A model generated the notes under the pieces. That model was given only the letters and a program-made list of their open reading frames with translations. It was not told the DNA's origin and ran no database searches. Both the position numbers and the translations under genes were made by a program. Positions 52,032 to 61,056 of a stretch of 64,000 nt of DNA are shown here, in pieces; positions within the stretch are counted from its first letter, which is position 1, and each line of letters starts with the position of its first letter. This DNA comes from Telluria aromaticivorans (lineage in GTDB: Bacteria > Pseudomonadota > Gammaproteobacteria > Burkholderiales > Burkholderiaceae_D), in assembly GCF_013003915.1 (NCBI RefSeq), contig NZ_JABAIV010000001.1:434001-498000 (forward strand), given 5' to 3'.

Positions 52032-53651
52032 TTATGGTGCGATTGCCGGTGCCAGAGCCTGGCGAGGAGTACCGCCGCCGCCAATGCTGGTGGCCGAGTT
52101 GTTGTTCACGACATGCAGTGCCTTTGCCAGGCGCTGGATGTCACGGACCCAAGGAGTGTTGGCTTGCACTTTCTGCTCCAGGTCGAAACCCCAGTCCGCC
52201 TTGAACTCGTTGCGCTTCGAGCCATCCGGACCTTCTTCGGCATTGAAGTCGAAACCAGGTGCATACGTGTCGTCGACAATATAGGCGCCGTAGTTCTGCA
52301 AGGTCCAGGCAAGCTGCTTGGCAGGTGCGGTTTCCAGGCCCAGCGATGCGATCGAGGTGGAAGCCGGGAGGGCCAGCAGCGCACCCATCTTCATCGCCGA
52401 GTTGCTATTGCCGTTGGCGGTACCGTAATGGCCCACCGCATAGCTATCCGACGTCACTGCAGGCCAACGCGAGCAAGCTGCGCGGGTCGTGCACTTGAAC
52501 AGCACTTCCTTGGCATACACGTTGATCTTGAGCGCATGGCGTGGGCCGGTCGTCGAACCTGGACGCAGCTCGCCGAGACGGAGACTGCCGCCGATGGCCG
52601 ACAGGCCTGAACCGCCGTGGGCGCCGGTGATACCGGTACCATACAGGTCGACGTTGGAGAACTTCGCCATCGACGTAGCTGAGCCACCTGCGGTACAACG
52701 TGCCAGCGGCTGGGTCTGGACGATGGTACGGCGATCCGGCAGCAGGAAGGTCGCCGAGCTGTTCATGGTGCTGTGCGGCACCACATAGGTGCTAGGCATC
52801 GGCACTTGCATCAGCAGGCCACCCGTCGCGCCGCAACGGTTCGAACCGGACCAGGCCGCGTTGCTCAGGTTGATATTCACGAGCGGTGCAGTCGGCTTGA
52901 GAATGATCTTCTCTGGATCGACCCCTGGCATTTTCGCCCAGATATTGCCGCCTGGGTTAGGCGAGATATTCGCTGGCACATAGACCGCGCCGCTACCGAT
53001 CGGCATGTTCCAGATGCTGTTGCTGGCGAATGGCTGCTTCAGCGGATCACGCGTGCCTGGAGCCGGTGCTGGCGCTGGCGCCGGTGCCGGTGCTGGCGCC
53101 GGTGCTGGTGCTGGTGCCGTACCCGGTGCTGGTGCTGGTGCTGGTGCAATGGGCGTGCTGGTCCACAGGCTGCAGGTCTTCGCATAGCCGGGGGCCGGAT
53201 CGCCGAACACCGCATTCGTACAGGCTACTGGCCCAGTCAGGCTCTTCACCACAAACTTGGTGGCCGTGCCATAACGTACGTCACGGGTGCCGGTGAACGC
53301 ACAGCTGCCGTATTCGGTTGCGCACTGTACCCAGGACGCAGTGGAAGTAGTTACCGTTGCCAGGCTGCGGCTCGGTTGGCCGTCAGCGGGTGCGGCGCCC
53401 TCGCCGGCAGCGGCGGCTTCAGGAGCGAGATCGCTGGCAACCGGAGTGACACTGTCGGGCACATAGTTTTGAGGCCGGACCGCCACCACTTCGACTTCGG
53501 CAGCGGTTTGATCTGCAGCCGAGCCGGACATGGATGGATCGCTGGTGCCGCCGCAAGCGGCGAGAACGGCGAAAACAGGGGAAAAGAAAACAATTTTCGA
53601 CTTCAGGTGGAATCGATTTGCTTGCGTTTGGAATGGTTTTGAGATGATCAC
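52032..53651 (-). CDS. Secreted lipoprotein with Cys-rich beta domain and Ala-Pro linker
   Basis: The 539-residue product has a lipobox (FAVLAAC) after a basic N-region. A small domain (about 105-165; WVQCATEYGSCAFTGTRDVR, FGDPAPGYAKTCSL) with four Cys matches a module often appended to secreted polysaccharide-acting proteins. An (Ala-Pro)n linker (about 168-200) follows, then a large domain starting PFASNSIWNMPIGSGAVYV. That domain holds several Asp/Glu/His positions and looks like a secreted carbohydrate-acting family, which I do not recognise firmly. The start is GTG at 53651 with an AAGGAA site. Function is only inferred. Confidence 0.7.
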   Translation of the reverse strand: MIISKPFQTQANRFHLKSKIVFFSPVFAVLAACGGTSDPSMSGSAADQTAAEVEVVAVRPQNYVPDSVTPVASDLAPEAAAAGEGAAPADGQPSRSLATVTTSTASWVQCATEYGSCAFTGTRDVRYGTATKFVVKSLTGPVACTNAVFGDPAPGYAKTCSLWTSTPIAPAPAPAPGTAPAPAPAPAPAPAPAPAPAPGTRDPLKQPFASNSIWNMPIGSGAVYVPANISPNPGGNIWAKMPGVDPEKIILKPTAPLVNINLSNAAWSGSNRCGATGGLLMQVPMPSTYVVPHSTMNSSATFLLPDRRTIVQTQPLARCTAGGSATSMAKFSNVDLYGTGITGAHGGSGLSAIGGSLRLGELRPGSTTGPRHALKINVYAKEVLFKCTTRAACSRWPAVTSDSYAVGHYGTANGNSNSAMKMGALLALPASTSIASLGLETAPAKQLAWTLQNYGAYIVDDTYAPGFDFNAEEGPDGSKRNEFKADWGFDLEQKVQANTPWVRDIQRLAKALHVVNNNSATSIGGGGTPRQALAPAIAP

Positions 53652-53784
53652 TACTATTTCCTTACGTTACATGAACAAGAGCAACGTCTGAGGCTTGCCC
53701 AACTTCATTAGTTCCGAACATAAAGAAAATAATTTCTGTTGCGATATATCCCAACCGAATTAAGTTAAAAAGGAGTCAAATTTT

Positions 53785-53829
53785 ATGAGCCGGGAGTCGG
53801 GAAGTTCTTCCTATGAAAAACCAGGCTAG
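53785..53829 (+). CDS. Possible 14-residue small ORF
   Basis: It reads MSRESGSSSYEKPG with a strong AAAAGGAG site and about 8 bp spacing. It may be chance; the only support is the ribosome site and isolation in an AT-rich gap. Confidence 0.2.
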   Translation: MSRESGSSSYEKPG

Positions 53830-53881
53830 GGGCATATTGCTGAGTTCATAAAACTTGTCAATGCGACTGGGGAAAATTTCT

Positions 53882-53915
53882 CAAAAAAAAATGAGCGCTG
53901 GGAACAGCGCTCATT
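53882..53915 (-). terminator. Intrinsic terminator of the MCE operon
   Basis: On the minus strand AATGAGCGCTG-TTCC-CAGCGCTCATT is followed by eight T. It lies ~90 bp after the lipoprotein gene that ends the operon. Confidence 0.88.
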
Positions 53916-54007
53916 GAAAAAATGGAGTTAATGCAAGAATTAAGTTTGCATTAGCGTAAGGCTTTCTATCCGCACGCCAAGGCTACTGTGTATGCCTTGG
54001 CATAAAC

Positions 54008-54640
54008 CTAATCCTCTCCGGACACCAGGGCGATTCGCCTGCGAATACGCAGGACTTCCGGCGTGTTTCCGGCGGCTTCCGCACGCTGGACCTGCACACC
54101 CAGCCATGCCAGCAGCGGACGGCGCCAGCCCTGGTTCGATGCGGTGTCGATGACGAGCGCGATCCCTTCCGGCGTCATGCGGCCGGCCTTGAAGCTTGCG
54201 CCGGCCGCGACCAGGCGCGCGAGTGGATCGGCCAGGTTCGCGACCTGTCCTGTCGCAAGCACGGGCCGGTGCTGCTCGGGCAGTAGCGCCGCGTCCAGTC
54301 CCTGCCAGCGGCCATACAGGTAATCGGCATACGCGCGCTGGGCCGGTGTCGCCTCGAGCGCCAGCGCCAAGTAACCCGGGCAGTCGTCGAAATCGAGGCT
54401 GGCCACCTGCGCCGCGCAGCGCACCAGCTCGACCTGCGCGACATAGTCCGGGCGGCCGGTGCTGGTCGTGGCGCGCCGCGCGTCACGGAATTCGGACCGC
54501 GCGGCAGCCGTGTTGCCTTTCAGGTAATCGTCGACCGAAGCATCGAGTAAACCTTTGGCGTCGCCTTGCCAGTCGGGCGGCAGCGGCTTGCTGGCGCAGC
54601 CGGCAAGAAAGGCTACGGCAAGAAAAGCGAACATTCTCAT
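54008..54640 (-). CDS. Lipoprotein at the end of the MCE operon, unknown function
   Basis: The 210-residue product has a short signal peptide and lipobox LAGC (Cys15). The mature part is helical with TPR-like repeats (DYLKGNTAAARSEFRDARRA; LALEATPAQRAYADYLYGRW). It does not look like the DUF330/PqiC auxiliary lipoprotein usual in such loci. The ATG overlaps the MCE gene stop (ATGA). It is likely periplasmic, either outer- or inner-membrane bound. Confidence 0.75.
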   Translation of the reverse strand: MRMFAFLAVAFLAGCASKPLPPDWQGDAKGLLDASVDDYLKGNTAAARSEFRDARRATTSTGRPDYVAQVELVRCAAQVASLDFDDCPGYLALALEATPAQRAYADYLYGRWQGLDAALLPEQHRPVLATGQVANLADPLARLVAAGASFKAGRMTPEGIALVIDTASNQGWRRPLLAWLGVQVQRAEAAGNTPEVLRIRRRIALVSGED

Positions 54641-55569
54641 GGCAGCTTGATCTCCTGGTTACTGCGGGCGAAGGGCCACTTGCGGTTGATCTCGTCGACC
54701 AGGCGGTTCACCTTGCGCAGGCTGGCGTCGACTTCGCCGCGTAGCGCACCCAGGTCTTCGGTCGCCACGCGCGCATTGGCGCCGACGGCCTGGGCCTCGA
54801 CCAGCACGGCGTCGACCTTTTTGAGCGTGGTGCTGGCGTCAGAAAGCACCACGTGCAGCTGCCGGAGCGACACCTGGGCGTCGTTCATGACGCCGTCCTT
54901 GCCGTAGACCCGGCGGTCGGTCTTGTCCAGCAGCCCGTTGATGCGGTCGAGCGCCTCGCGCAGCTTGCGCGCCTCGGCGTCGCCGCCCAACACGCCGCCC
55001 AGCACCCCGCCGGGACCGGACATCCTGCCGGTCACGCTGTTGATATTGGCGAGGCTGGCGTTGATGTCGGAGTCGGTTGCCGTCATGGCCTCGAGGTTTT
55101 CCAGCAGCGCGCGTGCCGTTGCGACGATGCGCGGGATCTCGGCGGTGGCGTCGCCGCGCAGCACCGAACGGGTGGCGCCCGGGGGCAGCCGCGGGTCGTT
55201 CAGCAGGCCGGTGAAGGCGCGCAGCCGGGTCTCGCCGACAATGCTGCTCTCGAGCGTGAACACGCTGGAGACCCGCAGCCACTTGGCGTCCTTGCTGGTG
55301 ACGTCGACCAAGATGCGCACCTTGCCGTCCGGCGCCAGCTCGACCTGGTTGACGCGCCCGATCGGGAACCCGGCGAAAGTCATGTCCATGCCGGGGATGA
55401 CGCCGGACGAATCGTCGGTCTCGAGCACCAGCCGCTGCGTAGGCTCGAACACGCCGCGTGCATGCATCACATAGCCGATGAAGGCTGCGATCAGGATGCC
55501 GACCGCCGCCAGCAGGATCATGGCCTTGAGTTCAACGTGCTTTGGTTCGTCCGGCAGGGGTTCGGTCAT
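54637..55569 (-). CDS. MlaD-type MCE domain protein
   Basis: The 310-residue protein has an N-terminal membrane segment (MILLAAVGILIAAFIGYVM) and an MCE domain (about 40-120; VLETDDSSGVIPGMDMTFAGFPIGRV). A long helical C-terminal part follows (about 150-300; NSVTGRMSGPGGVLGGVLGG linker). MCE rings move phospholipids across the periplasm. It follows the permease by 16 bp. Confidence 0.88.
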   Translation of the reverse strand: MTEPLPDEPKHVELKAMILLAAVGILIAAFIGYVMHARGVFEPTQRLVLETDDSSGVIPGMDMTFAGFPIGRVNQVELAPDGKVRILVDVTSKDAKWLRVSSVFTLESSIVGETRLRAFTGLLNDPRLPPGATRSVLRGDATAEIPRIVATARALLENLEAMTATDSDINASLANINSVTGRMSGPGGVLGGVLGGDAEARKLREALDRINGLLDKTDRRVYGKDGVMNDAQVSLRQLHVVLSDASTTLKKVDAVLVEAQAVGANARVATEDLGALRGEVDASLRKVNRLVDEINRKWPFARSNQEIKLP

Positions 55570-55585
55570 CTGGGTCGTCTCTTGT

Positions 55586-56392
55586 TTACATGTATTTCAG
55601 CGCGAGCGAAGCCGCTTCGATCACCAGCAGCACGAACAGCAGGCGCAGCGCGCCCGGCTGCACGGTGAAGGCGACGTTGCGCGGATAGCGCTGCAGTTCG
55701 AGGATGGCGGCCGTCGGGATCAGGGCCACGGCCAGGCCGAACAGCACGGTCTTGAGCACGAAGCCGACCGTGATCGCCGGAGCGAACACGCGGCCGACCG
55801 TGCGGGTGTAGTCGCCCACGCCCCAGGGCGACAGGCCATACACGTTCAGGTAGGCCAGCACCAGCACGACGGTACTGGTGACCATGGCCAGGCTCAGTAC
55901 CGCCACGGCGTTGGCAAGCAACTGCGGCACCATGTCGCGCCGCATGCGGCGCAGCGCTTCGTCGTTGGCGGCTTGCGGCGACATGCCGGCGCGCGCCAGG
56001 CCCAGCGCCGAGGCATCGAAAGCCATGCTGGCGCGCAGGGCCACGAACAGCGCGGCGGCCAGCGGGATCAGTTCCAGCACCAGCACCCGCACCACCATCT
56101 CGAGTGCGAAATGCGACAGGCCATAGCTCTTGGCCGTGACCAGCACGATGCGGATGATGACCAGGCTGATGAGGCTTGATGCCAGCCCGAACCAGGGCAG
56201 CACCTGCCAGGTGCTGGCGTAGATGTGGCGCGCGGCCGCCAGCCGGTTCTCGCGGTTGTAGGTCGAGGGCGAGAGCGCCATGACGATGGCGATCGCGCCC
56301 AGGTGCACCATGTACCACCAGCTGCGCAGGTAGCGTGCGAAGGCAAGGCCCCACAGGCTTGGTCTGGCGTAGAGGTTGAGGGTTCGGCGCAT
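55586..56392 (-). CDS. MlaE-type ABC permease
   Basis: The 268-residue product has five or six membrane helices and the family EQ-loop-like cytoplasmic region (GLARAGMSPQAANDEALRRM). It is the permease for an MCE lipid transporter. The expected upstream ATPase gene is missing: next on this side is a repeat and then relA. The ATG at 56392 lacks a clear ribosome site. Confidence 0.85.
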   Translation of the reverse strand: MRRTLNLYARPSLWGLAFARYLRSWWYMVHLGAIAIVMALSPSTYNRENRLAAARHIYASTWQVLPWFGLASSLISLVIIRIVLVTAKSYGLSHFALEMVVRVLVLELIPLAAALFVALRASMAFDASALGLARAGMSPQAANDEALRRMRRDMVPQLLANAVAVLSLAMVTSTVVLVLAYLNVYGLSPWGVGDYTRTVGRVFAPAITVGFVLKTVLFGLAVALIPTAAILELQRYPRNVAFTVQPGALRLLFVLLVIEAASLALKYM

Positions 56393-56474
56393 GATGTCAA
56401 TATGATACAGATTTGGGTGAGTGCATCGGATTTTTGTATCAAATTGATACTTTGTTGGCTGCGGTGCCAAATTG

Positions 56475-56594
56475 GATCCCTTCCTTCGCCGGGATGACGG
56501 TCTTTAGGGTAGGGGGAATTGAAAGTATTCCGGCCACTCACCTAAAAACCGTCGCCCCGGCGAAGGCGCGCACGATGCCACTGGCATTGTGCGC
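56475..56594. repeat. GGCGAAGGC-core repeat pair between the MCE operon and relA
   Basis: Two copies in opposite orientation (CTTCGCCGGGATGACGGT at 56484-56501; ACCGTCGCCCCGGCGAAGGC at 56548-56567) match the family at 46735-46940. A hairpin (GCGCACGATGCCA pairing with TGGCATTGTGCGC, one wobble) follows. It occupies the 230-bp gap upstream of the permease. Confidence 0.7.
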
Positions 56595-56624
56595 CCCAAG
56601 TTTGCCCGCAAACCGAGAAACCAA

Positions 56625-58865
56625 TTACTGCCGCCTCGCCTCCATCACCCCACCCACCTCCCCGATCGCTGCCAGCGCCTTCTGCAGCTGCGCCGTCGAG
56701 CCGATCTCGGCCGTGAACACCATGCGCGCTTGCCCCCTGGCGCTTTGCGATGCGACGCCGGTGACGTTGATCTTCTCGCGCGAGAACACCTCGGAGATAT
56801 CGCGCAGCAGTCCCTGGCGGTCGTTTGCGAGGATGAACAGGTCGACCGGGTACACCGTTTCCGACCCGGCCGATCCCCAGGCGGTCTGGATCACGCGCTC
56901 GGGCGCCTTGGCGCGCATCTCGGCGAAGTTCTTGCAGCTCAGGCGGTGGATCGAGACGCCCTTGCCGCGCGTGACGAAGCCGACGATCGGGTCGGGCGGA
57001 GCCGGCTTGCAGCACTTGGCCAGCATCGTCATCAGGCCCTCGGTGCCGACCACCAGCACGCCGGATTTAGCGCCCTTTTCCACGCTCGACGACAGGCTCT
57101 TGTTGACCACGGCCTCATCAACCGGGGGTGGCGCCGCAACTTCGTCGTGCAAGGCCGCCTCTACATGGCGCAGGCTGAATTTTTCCTTGCCGACCTGGAT
57201 GAACAGCTCGTCCACCTTGGCGAAGCCCAGCTTGTGCGCCAGCGCTTCCAGGTTGACCGCGGTCTTGCCTTCGCGCTGCAAGGACTTTTCGACCAGCGCC
57301 CGTCCCTGCGCCAGCGTCTCGGCCTGGTCCATCGCGTGGAACCAGGCGCGGATCTTGGAACGCGTGCGGCTGCTGACCGTATAGCCAGGACTGAGCCAGT
57401 CGCGCGACGGCCCCTGGTTGCCGCTGGCGCCCTTGGCGGTGATGACCTCGCAGGTCTGGCCGTTGCGCAGCGGGGTATTCAGGGGCACCATGACGCCGTC
57501 GATCTTGGCGCCGCGGCAGCGGTGGCCCACCTCGCTGTGCAGGTGGTAGGCGAAGTCGATCGGGGTCGCGCCCACCGGCAGCTCGATCACGCGCGCCTGC
57601 GGCGTCAAGACAAAAATGCGGTCGTCCAGCGCGGCCGCCTTGAGCTTCTCGACCCATTCCTTCTGCTGGTCTTCCTGGCCGGCGACGACGTCGGCCACGT
57701 CGGTTTTCCAGGCTAGCAGCTGGCGCAGCCAGGCGATCTTCTCGTCGTACTTCTGGCTCTTGAAGTTGGACCCGCCCTCTTCCTTGTAGCGCCAGTGGGC
57801 AGCGATACCGTATTCGGCGAAGTTGTGCATCTCCTGGGTGCGGATCTGCACTTCCAGCGGGCGCCCGTCCTCGGCGTTGACGACCGTGTGCAGCGACTGG
57901 TAGCCGTTCGGCTTGGGTCGCGAGATATAGTCGTCGAACTCCTTCGGGATCGGGGTCCAGATGTTGTGCACGATGCCCAGCACCGTGTAGCAGGTCTTCA
58001 CGTCCGGCACGATCACGCGGAAGGCGCGCACGTCGTACAGCGACGAGAAATCGAGCTCCTTGCCGCGCATCTTGTTATAAATGCTGTAGATGTGCTTCGG
58101 CCGTCCCGACACCTCGGCCTTGATGCCTGCTGCCTCCAGCTCCCCCTGCAGGCGCGCGATCGACGACTCGACGAAGCCTTCGCGCTGCATGCGCTTTTCT
58201 TCCAGCATCTTGGCGATGCGCTTGTAGGTCTCGGGCTCGATGAAGCGGAAGGACAGGTCTTCGAGTTCCCACTTGAGCTGCCAGATACCGAGGCGGTTGG
58301 CCAGCGGCGCGTAGAAGTCGAGCACCTCGCGTCCATAGGCGCGGGTGACTTCGTCGAAGCGCTTCTGCTCGGCGAAATAGCGCAAGCCGGCCGCGCAGGA
58401 GGCCAGGCGAATCAGCACCACGCGCATGTCCGAGGCCATCGCCAGCAGCATCTTGCGCAGCGTTTCGACTTGCGCCGCGGCCTGCTGGGCGGCGTTTTTT
58501 CCGCTGCCGACCTGCTCCTTGCCGGCCGTGAGGTCGCGCAGCTTGACCAGCTGGTAGACGCCCTGCACCAGGTCGGATACTTCTTTGCCGAAGCGTTCCT
58601 CAAGCGAGCCGGCTACCGCCGGATCCACCATCGCCAGCTCGAACAGCAGGCCGGCGATGCGGGTCTCGGCATCGGTGCTCAGGTAGGCCAGCGTGCCGGC
58701 CACGCCGAGCGAAAATTCGAGCGCATCCTGGCCTGATGTCGCCGTGCGCTCGCCATAGGCGATGCTGGCGTAATCGAGCGCGGCCTGCACGCGTGCGCAG
58801 TCGTCAAGGCTCAGTCCCTGGACGATCCCCGTGGTGGCGTCGACAAGCAGAGCGGTCGATACCAT
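56625..58865 (-). CDS. relA: RelA-type (p)ppGpp synthetase
   Basis: The 746-residue alarmone synthetase contains a degenerate N-terminal HD domain (LLFELAMVDP in place of the HDxxED site, so no hydrolase). The synthetase domain has YDVRAFRVIVPDV and the RelA-type signature KEFDDYISRPKPNGYQSLHT. TGS (VLTPQARVIELPVGATPIDF), conserved-Cys and ACT domains follow. EFDD rather than the SpoT-type RFKD marks it as RelA. Confidence 0.97.
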   Translation of the reverse strand: MVSTALLVDATTGIVQGLSLDDCARVQAALDYASIAYGERTATSGQDALEFSLGVAGTLAYLSTDAETRIAGLLFELAMVDPAVAGSLEERFGKEVSDLVQGVYQLVKLRDLTAGKEQVGSGKNAAQQAAAQVETLRKMLLAMASDMRVVLIRLASCAAGLRYFAEQKRFDEVTRAYGREVLDFYAPLANRLGIWQLKWELEDLSFRFIEPETYKRIAKMLEEKRMQREGFVESSIARLQGELEAAGIKAEVSGRPKHIYSIYNKMRGKELDFSSLYDVRAFRVIVPDVKTCYTVLGIVHNIWTPIPKEFDDYISRPKPNGYQSLHTVVNAEDGRPLEVQIRTQEMHNFAEYGIAAHWRYKEEGGSNFKSQKYDEKIAWLRQLLAWKTDVADVVAGQEDQQKEWVEKLKAAALDDRIFVLTPQARVIELPVGATPIDFAYHLHSEVGHRCRGAKIDGVMVPLNTPLRNGQTCEVITAKGASGNQGPSRDWLSPGYTVSSRTRSKIRAWFHAMDQAETLAQGRALVEKSLQREGKTAVNLEALAHKLGFAKVDELFIQVGKEKFSLRHVEAALHDEVAAPPPVDEAVVNKSLSSSVEKGAKSGVLVVGTEGLMTMLAKCCKPAPPDPIVGFVTRGKGVSIHRLSCKNFAEMRAKAPERVIQTAWGSAGSETVYPVDLFILANDRQGLLRDISEVFSREKINVTGVASQSARGQARMVFTAEIGSTAQLQKALAAIGEVGGVMEARRQ

Positions 58866-58869
58866 CAGC

Positions 58870-59220
58870 TCAGCGCAGCGCGGCCGTGACGCAGACTTCC
58901 ACGAGGCATGCGGGGTTGGCGAGCTTTGCTTCCACGGTGGCGCGCGGCGGAGTGTGGCCCTGGGCGACCCATTCGTCCCAGACCGCGTTCATGCCGGGGA
59001 AGTCGGCCATATCGGAGATGAAGATCTGGCAGGTGAGGATGCAGGACTTGTCGCTGCCGGCTTCGGACAGCAGGCGGTCGACGTGGCCAAGGACTTCGCG
59101 CATCTGGCCGTCGATGTCCTGGGTGGTGTCTTCGGCGATCTGGCCGGCCAGGTAGACGGTGCCATTGTGGATGGCGGTTTCGGACAGGCGCTTGCCCACG
59201 TGGAGACGTTGGATTTCCAT
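58870..59220 (-). CDS. RidA/YjgF-YER057c-UK114 family protein
   Basis: The 116-residue trimeric enamine/imine deaminase-type protein has the conserved PPRATVEAKLANPACLVEV with the substrate Arg, and LSEAGSDKSCILTCQIFISD. The ATG at 59220 is chosen by family length. It lies 4 bp before relA, so likely in the same transcript. Role is probably to hydrolyse reactive enamines from PLP enzymes. Confidence 0.92.
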   Translation of the reverse strand: MEIQRLHVGKRLSETAIHNGTVYLAGQIAEDTTQDIDGQMREVLGHVDRLLSEAGSDKSCILTCQIFISDMADFPGMNAVWDEWVAQGHTPPRATVEAKLANPACLVEVCVTAALR

Positions 59221-59254
59221 GGTTGCTTTCTTCTTTTCTAAAAACGGGGCTTGT

Positions 59255-60133
59255 TCAGCCCAATAAAAATTCGCGTGCGATGGCGATCTGCCCGGCCTGC
59301 ACGAAAGTCGGCGCATGGCCGACACCCGGGATCTCGACCAGCCTTGCCTTCGGGCCGCGTGCGCACATCTCCAGCGCGGTCTGGCGCGACAGCAGGTCGG
59401 ACAATTCGCCGCGCACCAGCAGGGTCGGGCAGCGAATCGCATCCCAGGCCGCCCACAGCAGGGACTCGTCGACCGCCGCGCGTTCGGGCGTGATGGCGCG
59501 GAAGGGCTGGGCCAGGCCCAGGTCGTAGTGGCGGACCCACTGGCCATCGCTGTCCTGGCGCAGCACGTCGTTGGCGAGCTTGAACCACTCCTCGTCGGTA
59601 TGCGGGCCGAAGGACGTCGACACCGTGCGCACATAGGCCGCACCGGCGTCGAAATCCGGGAAGCGGATGTCCTGCCCGATGTATTCGCCGATGCGCTGCA
59701 CCGCGCCCTGGTCGAGCACCGGGCCGATATCGTTGACGACCAGCTTGCGGACCGGGCTGTCCTCGAGCGAGGCCAGCACCATGCCGATCAGGCCGCCCAT
59801 CGAGGTGCCGAACCAGTGCACGCCCGCCTCGTCACCGGTGGCGCTCACGCGCGCCACCAGCGTGACCATGTCGGCGACGTATTGCGGCACCGTATAGAAG
59901 TCCGGGTTGCGCAGCCGTCCCGAGCGGCCTCGGCCGACCACGTCGGGGCAGACCACGCGGTATTCGCCGCACAGCGCGCGCGCCAGGTGGTCGAAGTCGT
60001 CGGCCACGCGGGTGACGCCGTGCACGCAGACCAGCACCTTCGGGTTAGCCGGGTCGCCCCATTCCTTGTAGGCCATCCGGTGCAGGCCGGCGGGGGAGCT
60101 GCACTGCACGCTTCTTAATCTGGCTTCGGTCAT
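59255..60133 (-). CDS. Alpha/beta hydrolase
   Basis: The 292-residue hydrolase has nucleophile elbow GTSMGG, oxyanion-like HGVTR, acid Asp in the LVVNDIGP region or later, and His in GVGHAP near the end. The ATG at 60133 has a GGAG site at 6 bp; longer starts (60148, 60184) have none. Substrate unknown. It is upstream of the RidA gene by 34 bp and divergent from bdhA, so it may belong with hydroxybutyrate metabolism. Confidence 0.88.
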   Translation of the reverse strand: MTEARLRSVQCSSPAGLHRMAYKEWGDPANPKVLVCVHGVTRVADDFDHLARALCGEYRVVCPDVVGRGRSGRLRNPDFYTVPQYVADMVTLVARVSATGDEAGVHWFGTSMGGLIGMVLASLEDSPVRKLVVNDIGPVLDQGAVQRIGEYIGQDIRFPDFDAGAAYVRTVSTSFGPHTDEEWFKLANDVLRQDSDGQWVRHYDLGLAQPFRAITPERAAVDESLLWAAWDAIRCPTLLVRGELSDLLSRQTALEMCARGPKARLVEIPGVGHAPTFVQAGQIAIAREFLLG

Positions 60134-60207
60134 CCCCTGCTCCGTCATGGCAATATTGTCGGTCACTTCATCGCAATGCATCATTTTACTTGGCGTTGCG
60201 ATTAGAA

Positions 60208-60226
60208 TTCTACCAATTCTGTAGAA
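60208..60226. promoter_or_regulatory. Inverted repeat upstream of bdhA, possible operator
   Basis: TTCTAC and GTAGAA arms flank CAATTCT in the gap between the divergent hydrolase and bdhA genes. It may bind a regulator; none identified. Confidence 0.3.
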
Positions 60227-60257
60227 GCAACCCGATCACCTTCACCTTGAGGATGCA

Positions 60258-61052
60258 ATGAAATCGAGTATGTTAAGTGGGAAAACGGCCCTCGTCACCG
60301 GTTCGACCTCGGGCATCGGCCTGGGCATCGCCCGTTCGCTGGCAGAACAGGGCGCGAATATCGTGTTCAACGGCTTCGGCGACGCCCAGCAGATCGAGAA
60401 GCTGTATACCGACGCCGGCACCGAATTCGGCGTCCAGACTGCCTACCACAATGCCGACATGTCCAAGCCGGCCGAGATCGAAGCGATGATGAAGTTCGCG
60501 ACGGATAAATTCGGCGGCGTCGACATCCTGGTCAACAATGCCGGCATCCAGCACGTGGCGACCGTGGAAGACTTCCCGCCCGAGAAATGGGACGCCATCC
60601 TCGCGATCAACCTGACCTCGGCCTTCCACACCACGCGCTTCGCGCTGCCGGGCATGAAGGCCAGGAACTGGGGCCGCATCATCAACCTGGCCTCGGTGCA
60701 CGGGCTGGTTGGATCGAGCGGCAAATCGGCCTATGTCGCGGCCAAGCACGGCCTGGTGGGCTTCACCAAGGTGACCGCGCTCGAGAACGCGCACACGGGC
60801 ATCACCTGCAATGCGATCTGTCCGGGCTGGGTGCTGACGCCGCTGGTGCAGAAGCAGGTCGACGACCGCGCCGCCCGCGAAGGCCTGTCCAACGACGCCG
60901 CGCGCAAGGCGCTGCTGGCGGAGAAGCAGCCGTCGGGCGAGTTCGTGACGCCGGATGAGCTGGGCGCACTGGCAGTGTTCTTCTGCAGCCCGGCGGGTGA
61001 CCAGGTGCGGGGTGTGGCGTGGAATATGGATGGGGGCTGGGCGGCGCAATAG
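60258..61052 (+). CDS. bdhA: 3-hydroxybutyrate dehydrogenase
   Basis: The 264-residue short-chain dehydrogenase oxidises 3-hydroxybutyrate to acetoacetate, in PHB and ketone-body use. NAD motif TGSTSGIGLGIA (14-25), NNAG, catalytic Ser with YVAAKHG, and family segments NLASVHGLVGSSGKSAY and CNAICPGWVLTPLVQKQ. Its ribosome site is GAGG. A composite repeat lies just after the stop. Confidence 0.94.
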   Translation: MKSSMLSGKTALVTGSTSGIGLGIARSLAEQGANIVFNGFGDAQQIEKLYTDAGTEFGVQTAYHNADMSKPAEIEAMMKFATDKFGGVDILVNNAGIQHVATVEDFPPEKWDAILAINLTSAFHTTRFALPGMKARNWGRIINLASVHGLVGSSGKSAYVAAKHGLVGFTKVTALENAHTGITCNAICPGWVLTPLVQKQVDDRAAREGLSNDAARKALLAEKQPSGEFVTPDELGALAVFFCSPAGDQVRGVAWNMDGGWAAQ

Positions 61053-61056
61053 AAAC

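Larger units (their letters stand above)
53652..54007. other. AT-rich intergenic region
   Basis: It holds the promoter side of the lipoprotein gene, the terminator of the downstream-oriented operon and a possible 14-residue ORF (53785-53829). Otherwise nothing recognised. Confidence 0.5.
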
